Shown here: positions 29,068-37,826 of the stretch, one piece after another
Layout of the letters: each line of letters begins with the position of its first letter
Numbering within the stretch: position 1 is the stretch's first letter
From: Pseudoduganella lutea
GTDB taxonomy: Bacteria > Pseudomonadota > Gammaproteobacteria > Burkholderiales > Burkholderiaceae_D
DNA length: 64,000 bases
NCBI RefSeq assembly: GCF_004209755.1
Contig: NZ_CP035913.1
Location: 6,324,001-6,388,000 of the forward strand
Reading direction: 5' to 3'
Translations under genes and position numbers: made by a program
Notes under the pieces: generated by a model
What the model was told of the DNA's origin: nothing
Database searches by the model: none
The model's input: the letters and a program-made list of their open reading frames with translations, nothing else

Positions 29068-29394
29068 CTATTGCGGATACATGGCGCCGTCGATCGTGCC
29101 GCCGGCGCCGCGCCGCGGCACGCGGCTGCCGCCGGGAGTGGCCAGCACGCGCAGGATCGTTTCTGGCGGCAGGCCATGCTGCGCCAGGTAAGCCCATGCG
29201 AGAGCGGCGCCCCGTTCGGCGTCGTAGCGGATCGCCTGGTCGACCACGGCCGCCAGCGCGGCGTTGTTGCGCCGGTCGCTGCCGCTCCTGCTGTCACCAC
29301 GCCCCTCGTTGCCCATCTCCAGAGTCATCATCGCCTCCGCCTGTGTCAGTTTGAAAGCATCCGCTGTTGCAAACCGCAAGTCAAGCTGGCTCAT
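29068..29394 (-). CDS. small hypothetical protein (108 aa)
   Basis: A 108-residue soluble protein. The N-terminal part is predicted helical (MSQLDLRFATADAFKLTQAE), the middle is charged (EGRGDSRSGSDRRNN), and a second helical part reads IRYDAERGAALAWAYLAQHG and ILRVLATPG. I do not recognise the family. The start at 29394 has no clear Shine-Dalgarno, so a shorter form (Met at about residues 21-22 or 27) is possible. It lies 3' of a receiver-domain remnant on the same strand. Confidence 0.5.
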   Translation of the reverse strand: MSQLDLRFATADAFKLTQAEAMMTLEMGNEGRGDSRSGSDRRNNAALAAVVDQAIRYDAERGAALAWAYLAQHGLPPETILRVLATPGGSRVPRRGAGGTIDGAMYPQ

Positions 29395-29458
29395 GTATTT
29401 TTTGTCGTCGGGTTATCGTTGGACCGGTAAAAACGGATGCGCCGGCGAGGGGCACGAA

Positions 29459-29572
29459 ATCGATTGCGCCCGCCACGCGGACCGTGACGCGGTAGTCGTG
29501 ATTCTTGAGAAGGTCGACCAGCAGCCGCTGGTCGAACGGCGCATCGTCGACGACGAAAATGTGCAAGTGGAC
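29459..29572 (-). pseudogene. remnant of a response-regulator receiver domain
   Basis: About 35 codons (HIFVVDDAPFDQRLL, VDLLKNHDYRVTVRVAG) match the first beta strand, acidic pair and first helix of a CheY-like receiver domain. The phospho-acceptor Asp region, the remaining strands and any output domain are missing, and the frame runs into unrelated sequence. No start codon with a Shine-Dalgarno precedes it. It looks like a decayed or truncated gene. Confidence 0.6.
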
Positions 29573-29607
29573 GGTGGTGGCACGGGGAAGATGGTCTTGT
29601 CGGCAAC

Positions 29608-29644
29608 AAATGCATTGTCGCGAATGCATTTTCCGATCATGCAT
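29608..29644. promoter_or_regulatory. cluster of three ATGCAT palindromes upstream of the Csu-like operon
   Basis: AAATGCATT (29608-29616) and AATGCATTT (29623-29631) form a perfect 9-bp inverted repeat with a 6-nt loop. A third ATGCAT sits at 29639-29644, so the motifs recur every 14-15 bp. They lie about 165-200 bp before the first pilus gene and are candidate regulator sites. Confidence 0.45.
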
Positions 29645-29806
29645 CATGCTTGCCAGTGCAGCTTTTTCGCACAGTTCGTCGCTTTCAAAAGTGTTTTCGC
29701 TGCGCCCAAAACCGTGCCAGGTGAGGCTTCGTCCATAATTGAATCATGTGTTGAGTTAGGGCAATAAATCGTATTGCCTTCCTGAATTTTTTTTGGAGAG
29801 ACGATC

Positions 29807-30325
29807 TTGATCAGTGTGAATTCGCGCCGCCTGGCTGCCGCCATTCTTGTATTCTGCGCCGCCGCTGCCAGCGCCAATGCCGCCGTGTACAACAACGGCA
29901 GCAGGACGGCCACGTTCGATGTGACGATGGGTCTGGTTGCCGACTGCACGATCGCCGCGAACGCGCTCAACTTCGGCGCCGGCCGCGGGGTGCTCGCCAC
30001 CGCCGTTACCGCCACGTCGGACATCAAGGTTACCTGCACCAATACCACGCCGTTCAACCTGGGCCTGAACGAAGGGACGGGCACCGGTTCCTCCGGTACA
30101 ACCCGCTATATGAGCGGCACGGGCGCCAATGCCGGCACCGTCAAGTTCAACCTGTACCAGGCGGCCGGTGGCGCCGTGTGGGGCAATACGCAAGGTACCG
30201 ACACGCTGGGCGGCACCGGTAGCGGCACACAGCAGACGCTCACGGTATACGGAGAAATTCCCGCCCAGGCATCGCCGGCTCCCGACACCTACAAGTCGAC
30301 GATCACGGCGACCGTCTACTTCTGA
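29807..30325 (+). CDS. spore coat U domain-containing protein (Csu-type pilin subunit)
   Basis: A 172-residue secreted protein. The signal peptide spans about residues 1-29 (LAAAILVFCAAAASANA). One spore-coat-U (SCPU) domain follows, with the paired Cys (DCTIAA, KVTCTN), GLNEGTGTGSSGTTRYM and the final beta strand STITATVYF typical of Csu-type pilins that are donated to the usher. The likely start is TTG 29807, 6 nt after GGAGAG (29795-29800); GTG 29816 is the alternative. First gene of a four-gene chaperone-usher operon. Confidence 0.88.
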   Translation: MISVNSRRLAAAILVFCAAAASANAAVYNNGSRTATFDVTMGLVADCTIAANALNFGAGRGVLATAVTATSDIKVTCTNTTPFNLGLNEGTGTGSSGTTRYMSGTGANAGTVKFNLYQAAGGAVWGNTQGTDTLGGTGSGTQQTLTVYGEIPAQASPAPDTYKSTITATVYF

Positions 30326-31038
30326 TGCCCATGCCGCGCCCCGCCTTCGTTGCCTGCCTGCTGGCGCTCGGCTGCGCTGGTGCCGGCGCGGCCAACCTGC
30401 AGATATCGCCCGTGTCGATCACGTTTCGGGCGGGGCAGGGTGCCTCCGGCATTACGCTGCAGAACCAGGGCGACACGCCGGTGTACGGCCAGGTACGGGC
30501 CTACGCGTGGACGCAGCGCGATGGCGAGGACGTGCTGGGCGAGACGGCCGAACTGGTCGCAAGCCCGCCCATCATCGAGATCGCGCCGCGCGCCGCGCAG
30601 ACGATCCGGCTGATCCTGAAGGCGGGTTCGCCGACCGCGGTCGAGCGCAGCTTCCGCCTGCTCATCGACGAACTGCCCCGCGCCGACGGCACGCAGTCCG
30701 GCGTGGACATCCGGTTGCGCTACTCGGTCCCCGTGTTCGTGCCGCCGGCCGGCGATGCCGCGCCGGTCCTGGCCTGGCGGGTCTTCCGGCAGGGTGGCGA
30801 ATGGATGCTGCGCGTGGCGAACACGGGCGCGCAGCACGCGCAACTGGGGTCGACCACGCTTCGCAACGGGGCGGGAACAGAAATCATCGTCAGCAAGGGC
30901 CTGCTGGGCTACGTATTGCCCGGCCAGGAGCGGTCGTGGAAACTGCCGGTGGCGCAGGATGCCCAGCTTGACGGCAAGGTGGCGGTACGGTCCGTGGTCA
31001 ACGCGCGGCCCGAGACGGCTGATACGGCAGGCCGCTGA
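30325..31038 (+). CDS. periplasmic pilus chaperone (CsuC-like)
   Basis: A 237-residue periplasmic chaperone. After a signal peptide (to about GAGA, residue 24) come two Ig-like domains: the N-terminal one with LQISPVSITFRAGQGASGIT and the conserved strand RAAQTIRLILKAG, the second with RLRYSVPVFVPP. The donor-strand strand carries alternating hydrophobics. The start overlaps the preceding stop (TGATG), so it is translationally coupled to the SCPU gene. Confidence 0.92.
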   Translation: MPMPRPAFVACLLALGCAGAGAANLQISPVSITFRAGQGASGITLQNQGDTPVYGQVRAYAWTQRDGEDVLGETAELVASPPIIEIAPRAAQTIRLILKAGSPTAVERSFRLLIDELPRADGTQSGVDIRLRYSVPVFVPPAGDAAPVLAWRVFRQGGEWMLRVANTGAQHAQLGSTTLRNGAGTEIIVSKGLLGYVLPGQERSWKLPVAQDAQLDGKVAVRSVVNARPETADTAGR

Positions 31039-31048
31039 TGCGGGAGAC

Positions 31049-33337
31049 ATGCGCGCGCTGGCCGGGTTGATGGTCGTGGCGGCGATGCTGCCGGCGGGCG
31101 GCGCGCTGGGCCAGGCAGTGCCGCTGGCTGAACTGTATCTGGACGTCAGTGTCAACGGCGAGGAGACAGGCATGGTGTTGCGCTTCACACAGGGGCCGCG
31201 GGGTTTGCGCAGCAGCGTGCAAAACCTGCGCGACCTGCAACTCGATCCCGCCCTCTTCGGGCTGGCCGATCGCGACGAGTTCGATCTGGCCGCTGTACCC
31301 GGCCTGGCACACCGCTACGATCCCGGCGCACAGACGCTGGCGCTGACGGTTGCCGACGCGCTGCGCGCACCCACCGCCGTGGCAGCGCGCCCGGACCGGG
31401 ACGTGGCCGCATCGGCCGGTACGTCGCGCGGCGCGTTGCTGAACTACCAGGTCTACGCGCAGGCGGGTCGCGGCGGCCGCGTTGCCGGGCTGCACGAGCT
31501 GCGCTGGTTCGATGCACGCGGGGTGTTTTCCTCGAGCGGCACCACCACGCTACGCGGCGAAGGCCGCGCCTATACCCGCTTCGATACCTGGTGGACGCGC
31601 TCCGATCCGCTCACACTGGAAACCGTGCAGGCGGGCGATATTGTCAGCAATGCGCTGCCGTGGAGCCGCTCGATGCGCCTGGGTGGCTTCCAGTGGCGCA
31701 AGAACTTCACGCTGCGCCCCGACCTGCTGACATATCCGGTGGCCTCCGTGCGAGGCACCGCCGTGGTGCCGACGGCCGTCAGCCTGTACGTGAACGGCAT
31801 GCAGCAGATGGCGACGGAGGTGCCCAGCGGCCCATATGTGATCGACCAGATCGCCGGACTGAATGGCGCCGGGCAGGCCAGCATCATCACCCGCGACGCA
31901 TTGGGCAGGTCGGTGGCGACCACGCTGCCGCTGTACATCGACACGCGGATGATGGCGCCCGGGCTGACCGACTTCTCCGCCGAAGCCGGGTTCCTGCGCC
32001 GCGACTACGGTACCCGTTCCTTCCGCTACGCGTCGAGCCCCGCCGCCAGCGCTTCCGTGCGTCACGGGTACACGGACGCCGTGACGCTCGAGGCGCATGG
32101 CGAAGCGGGTCGCGGTGTGGTCAACGGCGGCGGCGGTGCCATGCTGCGGCTCGGGCGTGCCGGCGTCGTTTCCGCATCGCTGGCCGCCAGCGTGGGGCGC
32201 GGGCGCGGCCTGCAGGGGAGTATGGGTTACCAATACATATCGGCCCGCTTCAGTGTTGACCTGCAGGCGCAGCGCGCCGGCGCGCGCTATGCCGATCTGG
32301 CCAGCGGCGAAGGCAGCCCGCCGCCGCGCCGGAACGACCGCGCCAGCGTGAACCTGGCGCTGCCTCTGGGGCAAAGTGCCGGCATCAGCTACGTGGGCTA
32401 CCGGGTGCCGGGCCAGGAACGGGCGCGCATCGCGGCGCTGAACTGGTCGTCTTCGCTGCCGGGCGGCGCCTATGCCAGCCTGGGCGCATGGCGCGACCTG
32501 GACCGGCCCGATGCGCGCGGCCTGTCGTTCTCCATCAGCATGTCGTTCGGCGAGCGCATCTCGGCGAGCGCCACCGCTGGCCGCCAGCAGGGCCAGCGCA
32601 GCCACAACGTGGCGCTGGTGCGCCCCGCCGACTATGGCGGTGGTTTCGGCTGGGCGCTGCAGCAGGGCGGCATCGAAACGTCGCGCTACACGCAGGCGCA
32701 GGTGCAATACCTCGGCAGCGCCGGGCAGGCAACTTTGCTTGTCCAGCGCAACGGCGACAGCAATGGCCTGGCGCTCGACGCGGGCGGCTCGCTCGTGCTG
32801 ATGGATGGTGTCGTGTCGCCCGCGCGGCAAGTGGGAGAAGGCTTCGCGCTCGTGTCCACCGGTGTGCCGGGCGTGCCGGTCGTGCACGAGAACCGGCCGC
32901 TCGGCAGCACCGACCGACGCGGCTACCTGCTCGTGCCGAACCTGATTCCCTACACCAGCAACACGCTGTCGATCGATACGACTGCATTGCCGGTCGATGC
33001 ACGGGTTCCCAGCACGCGCATGACGGCCGTTCCGCAGCGGCTGGCGGGCGTGCTGGTGGCGTTTCCCGTCGAGCGCTACGCGGCCGCGACGGTCATCCTG
33101 CACGATGCCGAAGGCCGGCCGCTGCCCGTCGGCACTGCCGTGGCGGATCCGGTCTCCGGCAACGCCACGGTCGTGGGCTACGATGGCAAGGCGTTCGTCG
33201 ACGGCCTGCGTGCACGGAACCGGCTGGTGATCGGTGCTGGCGCGAACCGCTGCGAGGTGCTCTTCGCATGGCAGGCGGCCAGTGGCGACCTGCCGGTGAT
33301 CGGGCCGCTGGTCTGCCGCGCGGGGGTGTCGCCGTGA
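31049..33337 (+). CDS. fimbrial outer-membrane usher (CsuD-like)
   Basis: A 762-residue outer-membrane usher. It has a signal peptide (MRALAGLMVVAAMLPAGGA), the N-terminal subunit-targeting domain, a plug flanked by the barrel (SVRGTAVVPTAVSLYVNG, GPYVIDQIAGLNGAGQAS) and C-terminal domains (RGYLLVPNLIPYTSN). The length matches archaic Csu-type ushers. It starts 10 bp after the chaperone stop at ATG 31049; GGGAG (31042-31046) is close, so coupling to upstream translation is likely. Its stop overlaps the next start. Confidence 0.92.
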   Translation: MRALAGLMVVAAMLPAGGALGQAVPLAELYLDVSVNGEETGMVLRFTQGPRGLRSSVQNLRDLQLDPALFGLADRDEFDLAAVPGLAHRYDPGAQTLALTVADALRAPTAVAARPDRDVAASAGTSRGALLNYQVYAQAGRGGRVAGLHELRWFDARGVFSSSGTTTLRGEGRAYTRFDTWWTRSDPLTLETVQAGDIVSNALPWSRSMRLGGFQWRKNFTLRPDLLTYPVASVRGTAVVPTAVSLYVNGMQQMATEVPSGPYVIDQIAGLNGAGQASIITRDALGRSVATTLPLYIDTRMMAPGLTDFSAEAGFLRRDYGTRSFRYASSPAASASVRHGYTDAVTLEAHGEAGRGVVNGGGGAMLRLGRAGVVSASLAASVGRGRGLQGSMGYQYISARFSVDLQAQRAGARYADLASGEGSPPPRRNDRASVNLALPLGQSAGISYVGYRVPGQERARIAALNWSSSLPGGAYASLGAWRDLDRPDARGLSFSISMSFGERISASATAGRQQGQRSHNVALVRPADYGGGFGWALQQGGIETSRYTQAQVQYLGSAGQATLLVQRNGDSNGLALDAGGSLVLMDGVVSPARQVGEGFALVSTGVPGVPVVHENRPLGSTDRRGYLLVPNLIPYTSNTLSIDTTALPVDARVPSTRMTAVPQRLAGVLVAFPVERYAAATVILHDAEGRPLPVGTAVADPVSGNATVVGYDGKAFVDGLRARNRLVIGAGANRCEVLFAWQAASGDLPVIGPLVCRAGVSP

Positions 33338-34344
33338 CGGCGCGGCTGTGGCGGACGACTGGCCTGGCGGCCTCGCTGTTGCTGGCCAGTGCCGCCGCGC
33401 GGGCCGACAGCTGTACCGCGGCCATGTCGGACGTCGTGTTCGGCCAGGTCAGCCCGGTATCCGGGAGCGACTATTTCGCCAACGGTACGCTGACCGTGAC
33501 CTGTACGTGGACACTGCTGGGCAACCTCGGCGTGCTGCTGCTGCCGAATGTGAATTACTGTGTCAACGCGGGGCCCGGCAGCGCGGGCACGTCCGTCACG
33601 GCGCGGGCGATGGCGAACGGCGCGGCGCGCATGCAATTCAACCTCTACCGGGACAGCAGTTATGCCGCGAATGCCGTGTGGGGTTCCACGGCGGTGGCGG
33701 GAACGTTGCCGGTCACGGGCCAGATGGGCGGCCTGCTGGCCCTCGGCTCACTGTCGCAAACCTTCACCATCCGCGGCAGGATTCCCGCCTCGGCACTTGC
33801 CGGCGTACCCTCCACGGGCGGTGCCGACACGGCCTACGTGGCCGATTTCGCCGGCCATGGCACGCTGCAGTACTCGTTCTATGGCTTGCTGGCGCCAGCC
33901 GCCGATTGCCGCGCCGGCGCCAGCACGTCGTTCTCGTTTAAGGCGCGCGCCACGGTGACCAACAACTGTTTCATCAACGCCGACACGCTGGCATTCGGCG
34001 CCAGCAATCGCGTGCTGGCGTCGGCCGTGCGGGCGGTCGGCACGCTGAGTGTCCAGTGCACCGCCAACAACCCGTACGCGATCTCGCTGAACGGCGGTTC
34101 GGTCTCGGGCAATCCCGCGGCGCGGCAGATGCGCAACGGGGCAACGGGGGAAAGCATCGGCTACGAGATTTCCGGCACGCTCGACGGCCCGCCGTGGGGC
34201 GATGGCAGTGGCGGCACGTCGATGGTGACCGGCACGGGTACCGGCGCGACGCAAGCCGTGAAGATGTATGGCAGGGTGCCTGCGCAGCGCACGCCGTCGC
34301 CGGGCACGTATCGGGACACGGTCACGGCGACGATCTGGTTCTGA
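33334..34344 (+). CDS. two-domain spore coat U protein (Csu-type tip adhesin candidate)
   Basis: A 336-residue secreted protein with signal peptide (LWRTTGLAASLLLASAAARA) and two SCPU domains. The N-terminal one (about 28-185; SCTAAMSDVVFGQVSP) is followed by a C-terminal pilin-like one (about 205-336; VTNNCFINADTLAFGAS, ending TYRDTVTATIWF). A two-domain subunit as last gene of a Csu-type operon matches the CsuE tip-adhesin position. GTG 33334 overlaps the usher stop (GTGA). The adhesive role is inference. Confidence 0.87.
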   Translation: MTARLWRTTGLAASLLLASAAARADSCTAAMSDVVFGQVSPVSGSDYFANGTLTVTCTWTLLGNLGVLLLPNVNYCVNAGPGSAGTSVTARAMANGAARMQFNLYRDSSYAANAVWGSTAVAGTLPVTGQMGGLLALGSLSQTFTIRGRIPASALAGVPSTGGADTAYVADFAGHGTLQYSFYGLLAPAADCRAGASTSFSFKARATVTNNCFINADTLAFGASNRVLASAVRAVGTLSVQCTANNPYAISLNGGSVSGNPAARQMRNGATGESIGYEISGTLDGPPWGDGSGGTSMVTGTGTGATQAVKMYGRVPAQRTPSPGTYRDTVTATIWF

Positions 34345-34358
34345 GCGGCGGCGGCCGG

Positions 34359-34631
34359 TCAGAAGTAGACGACGGTCGGCTCGCGGTTCGCGGCGGGCGT
34401 GGTCAGCGGGGCTGGCTGGGCGGTGGCCGGCTGGGCAGCGGTGCCCGCTTTCGCCTGGATCAGGTACGGCGTCTCATGCGCGCAGCTCACCTGGGCGGCG
34501 GTGCCCTCACTCTGCACGGTGCAGGCTTCGGTCACGGTAAAACTTACCTGCATCGTCGCGCTGGCGCTCTTGCCGGCGGCGGAACAGAACACCGGCGCGC
34601 ACGCCAGCAATACAAGGGCAATCTTTTTCAT
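34359..34631 (-). CDS. half-size spore-coat-U-like secreted protein
   Basis: A 90-residue protein with a good signal peptide (MKKIALVLLACAPVFCSAA). The mature part keeps the first half of an SCPU-like pattern (ATMQVSFTVTEACTVQ, then VSCAHETPYLIQ with the Cys pair) but lacks the second half, ending in an Ala/Pro-rich tail. It converges on the Csu-like operon with only 14 bp between stops. It could be a capping or decoy subunit, or a truncated relic. ATG 34631 is preferred over GTG 34640. Confidence 0.6.
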   Translation of the reverse strand: MKKIALVLLACAPVFCSAAGKSASATMQVSFTVTEACTVQSEGTAAQVSCAHETPYLIQAKAGTAAQPATAQPAPLTTPAANREPTVVYF

Positions 34632-34843
34632 GGTCGTCACACATCGTCAAGGTGTCACTGCTGGCAAGGCGATCGCGCGTTCTGGGCGACAGCGGGAGCC
34701 AGCATGGTCTCGTTCCTGACAGGAGGGTTTGCTACTGCCGCGAGATGTACCAATGATACACGAGTATTGCTTTGAATCAATGTGAGAATGCGTGAGTTTG
34801 TGGTTTTTCGAGAGAATCGTTGCAGCCGCCCCACGTCATGAAA

Positions 34844-36994
34844 TCAAGCCTGCTGGTAGCGCTGTTCGAACTCGCTGATCGGCACCGGCGGAGAAAACAG
34901 GAAACCCTGGTAGGCATCGCAGTCGTGCTCGCGCAGGAAGGCGAACTGCCGTTCGGTTTCGACTCCCTCGGCGATCACCTTCAATCCCAGCGTCTTGCCG
35001 AGCGAGACGATCAGCTCCGCGATCGCACCGGCATTGGCCACGTGTGCGACATCGCTGACGAACGAACGGTCCACCTTCAGCGCGGAGAGGGGAAACTGCT
35101 TCAGGTAGCTGAGCGAAGAGTAGCCGGTGCCGAAGTCGTCCAGCGAGAACAGCACGCCATGGCTGCGTAAGTGGGTCATCTTGGCGATCACGTCGTCCAC
35201 GTCGCGGGCAAAGGCGCTTTCGGTCAGTTCCAGCGACAGCCGCGACGGCGGCGCGCCGGTTTCCGCCAGCACGGCCAGCACCCGGTCGGGAAAGTCCGGT
35301 TGCAGCAGCTGGCAGGCACTGACATTCACGGCCAGCACCAGATCGGCCAGGCCAGCGATGTGCGACCAGCGTTCAAGGCAGATGCAGGCATCGTGCAGCG
35401 CCTGCATGCCGATGCCCACGATCAGCCCCGTGGTCTCGGCCAGGCCAATGAATTCGGCGGGCCCGACCAGGCCGCGTTGCGGATGCTGCCAGCGCAGCAG
35501 GACCTCGCCGCCGACGACGCGGCCATCGGCGCCGAACTGCGGCTGGCAATGCAGCGGAAACCGGTGTCGCTTCAGCGATTCGCGCAGGTCGGCCTCCATC
35601 GCGCTGCGCTGGTCGATCGCGGCCTGCATCGCCGGGTCGAAGAAGCGCATGGTGTCGCGGCCAGCGGTCTTCGCGTGGTACATGGCGATATCGGCCTGGC
35701 GCAACGCCGCGTCGACGCTGCCATGTTCGTGGCCGAACAGCGCGACACCGATCGACGGCGTGACAGTGCAGGCGCGCCCGGCGCCGAGCTGGCCCAGCGG
35801 GTGGGGCCGTGCCAGCACGCCCAGGATCTTGCGCGCCACCTTGCCGGCCTCCACGGCCGCCTCGGTCGCGGTGCGGCCGAGGCCCTCGAGCGCGACCACG
35901 AACTCGTCGCCGCCCAGCCGGGCCAGGTGATCCGTTTCGCGCACGGCGTGGCGCAGCCGCTCGGCCACCTGGCGCAGCAGCAGGTCGCCGGCGCTGTGGC
36001 CCAGCGTGTCGTTGACCCCCTTGAAATGATCGAGGTCGATGAACAGCAGCGCGCCGACCGCCTGCGTGCGTGACGTGTGGCTGGCGATGCGCTGCAACTG
36101 CTCTAGCAGGTGGCGCCGGTTGGGCAGGCCGGTGAGCTGGTCGAAGTAGGCCAGTTCGTAGATACGCCGCTCGCTTTCCTTGCGCTCCGTGAGATCGGTG
36201 TTGGTGCCCGACAGGCGCAACGCGCGGCCGTCGTCGCCGCGCAGCACGAAGCCGCGCGAAAGGACCGGCACGTAATGGCCATCCTGGTGCCGCAGGCGGA
36301 ACTCGATCGCATACGTGCGTTCGCGCCCGGCCAGCAGCGACGCCATGAACCGGTCGATCACCGGCATGTCGTCCGGGTGCATCAGGTGGCGCCAGGTGTC
36401 GTTGGCCATGCCGGCGCCGTCGGGCGGCAGGCCGACCATCTCCCACCACCGGTCCGAGTAGTACACGATGCCGGTGACCAGGTCCAGGTCCCACGTGGCG
36501 TCGGTCGAGCCGAGCAGCACGAGGCGCAGGCGTTCTTCCGACTTGCGCAGGTGCTCCTCGGCCAGCTTGAGCGCCGTGCAGTCGGTGAAGGAGACCACCA
36601 CTTCCTGTACCGCGCCCGCCGCACCGAGCACCGGATAGGCGTTGCACAGCATCCACCTGGGCCGTTCTTCACCGGGGCGAACGATGCCGATCACGGCGCC
36701 GGACACTTCGGTACCCAGGCGCAGCACGCTCCACACGGGATAATCCTGCTCGGCCAGGGGGGCGCCGTCCGGGCCGAGCAGGCCCCATTCGGCCACGGCG
36801 GCCGGCAGGCCGGTAACGCCGTCCACGGTGCGGCCGAGCAGCCGTTCCGCCGTGCGGTTGGCGGTGGCGACGACGCCATCGGCCCGGTGGATCACCACAC
36901 CGGCTGGCAGATGATCGAGCAGCTCACGCAATGCCCCCGTAGCGGACAGCTGGGCGACGGGAGGCTGCGCGTCCTCGCTCCTTTCAGGCTCCAT
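34844..36994 (-). CDS. PAS-PAS-GGDEF-EAL c-di-GMP signalling protein
   Basis: A 716-residue cytoplasmic protein. Two PAS segments (about 20-140 and 155-285; RWWEMVGLPPDGAGM, HPDDMPVIDRF) precede GGDEF (about 290-455; YFDQLTGLPNRRHLLEQL, RLGGDEFVVALEG intact) and EAL (about 470-710). The EAL signature reads EVLLRW instead of EALLRW but keeps the Glu; other catalytic residues are present (NVSACQ, LTES, LDDFGTGYSSL, LKVDRSF, AEGVE). Both activities are therefore possible. Start at 36994 is followed directly by domain-less, acidic N-terminus. Confidence 0.93.
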   Translation of the reverse strand: MEPERSEDAQPPVAQLSATGALRELLDHLPAGVVIHRADGVVATANRTAERLLGRTVDGVTGLPAAVAEWGLLGPDGAPLAEQDYPVWSVLRLGTEVSGAVIGIVRPGEERPRWMLCNAYPVLGAAGAVQEVVVSFTDCTALKLAEEHLRKSEERLRLVLLGSTDATWDLDLVTGIVYYSDRWWEMVGLPPDGAGMANDTWRHLMHPDDMPVIDRFMASLLAGRERTYAIEFRLRHQDGHYVPVLSRGFVLRGDDGRALRLSGTNTDLTERKESERRIYELAYFDQLTGLPNRRHLLEQLQRIASHTSRTQAVGALLFIDLDHFKGVNDTLGHSAGDLLLRQVAERLRHAVRETDHLARLGGDEFVVALEGLGRTATEAAVEAGKVARKILGVLARPHPLGQLGAGRACTVTPSIGVALFGHEHGSVDAALRQADIAMYHAKTAGRDTMRFFDPAMQAAIDQRSAMEADLRESLKRHRFPLHCQPQFGADGRVVGGEVLLRWQHPQRGLVGPAEFIGLAETTGLIVGIGMQALHDACICLERWSHIAGLADLVLAVNVSACQLLQPDFPDRVLAVLAETGAPPSRLSLELTESAFARDVDDVIAKMTHLRSHGVLFSLDDFGTGYSSLSYLKQFPLSALKVDRSFVSDVAHVANAGAIAELIVSLGKTLGLKVIAEGVETERQFAFLREHDCDAYQGFLFSPPVPISEFEQRYQQA

Positions 36995-37317
36995 CGGGGA
37001 TCTCCTTTTGGTCAGCTTTCATCGTAGACCCATGTTGCCGGCGGTGGCGCTGCGCACGCTTGCATGGCGAAAAAGCTACAGTTGGCCTGGCTTTGCTGTC
37101 GTGGTTGCATATAAAGAATTTTTCGTGCAATATGGTAACCGCCCGCCGCCCTGAACCTCCTGCCGCGCGGGCCGAGTTCCCTTCCGCACCTCCGCGGGGA
37201 CGCCACTCCTGGCGCATCTCACGACCACCGGTCGCGAATACGACGCACCCGCCTTCGCATTCGTACCGGCCGACAAAGCCCGATCCGGGCTGTGAACTGC
37301 AACCTCTGGAGAATGTC
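36995..37317. other. divergent intergenic region before XRE-like gene 2
   Basis: About 320 bp without a supportable gene. An AT-rich patch (about 37104-37137, TTGCATATAAAGAATTTTTC followed by GTGCAATATGG) probably carries promoter elements for the XRE-like gene and/or the divergent GGDEF-EAL gene. No clean sigma-70 pair was found. Confidence 0.45.
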
Positions 37318-37647
37318 ATGAATACCCTTGCTACCGCTGTGCGCCCCGACGCAAACGACGACGTGCTGCGCACGTACGACCCGAACCGCCTGCTCGACCA
37401 CCTGATCGACCGCCTGGACCTGAAGAACGATGCGGCGCTGGCCCGCATCCTGGACGTGGCGCCGCCCGTGATCAGCAAGATCCGCCATTACCGCCTGGCG
37501 ATCGGCGCCTCGCTGCTGATCCGCATGCACGAGGTGTCCGACATCTCGATCGGCAACCTGCGCATCCTGATGGGCGACCGCCGTGCCAAGTTCCGTGTGG
37601 CGTTCTCGCAGAACGACGTTCCCGACATGAGCCTGCGCGCCGCCTGA
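37318..37647 (+). CDS. small XRE-like helix-turn-helix protein, copy 2
   Basis: A 109-residue paralogue of the protein at 18401. The shared core (NRLLDHLIDRLDLKNDAALA, VAPPVISKIRH, GASLLIRMHEVS, LMGDRRAKFR) differs mainly at surface-type positions. The N- and C-terminal ends are unrelated. ATG 37318 follows TGGAGA (37306-37311). It stands alone between a GGDEF-EAL gene and a hybrid histidine kinase. The target is unknown. Confidence 0.84.
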   Translation: MNTLATAVRPDANDDVLRTYDPNRLLDHLIDRLDLKNDAALARILDVAPPVISKIRHYRLAIGASLLIRMHEVSDISIGNLRILMGDRRAKFRVAFSQNDVPDMSLRAA

Positions 37648-37826
37648 CGGGCGTGGCAGGGGGGAGGGTGATGCGTCACGGCAACATTTGGCGCGCAAAC
37701 GGCGCATTTGGCCCGGCTCTCGGGTACACTGGCGCTTGCCGTCCGCCGGTGCAAGCCGGGCCGGCCACCCTTCCGTGAACCCGCGCCCCCGGTTCCTGAG
37801 CCTCTACAGATAGTCAGGAATTTTCG

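Larger units (their letters stand above)
29395..29806. other. intergenic region before the Csu-like operon
   Basis: About 410 bp holding the receiver-domain remnant (29459-29572), a cluster of three ATGCAT palindromes (29608-29644) and an AT-rich stretch from about 29660 to 29795 that should contain the promoter of the spore-coat-U operon. GC is clearly lower than in the flanking genes. Confidence 0.6.
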
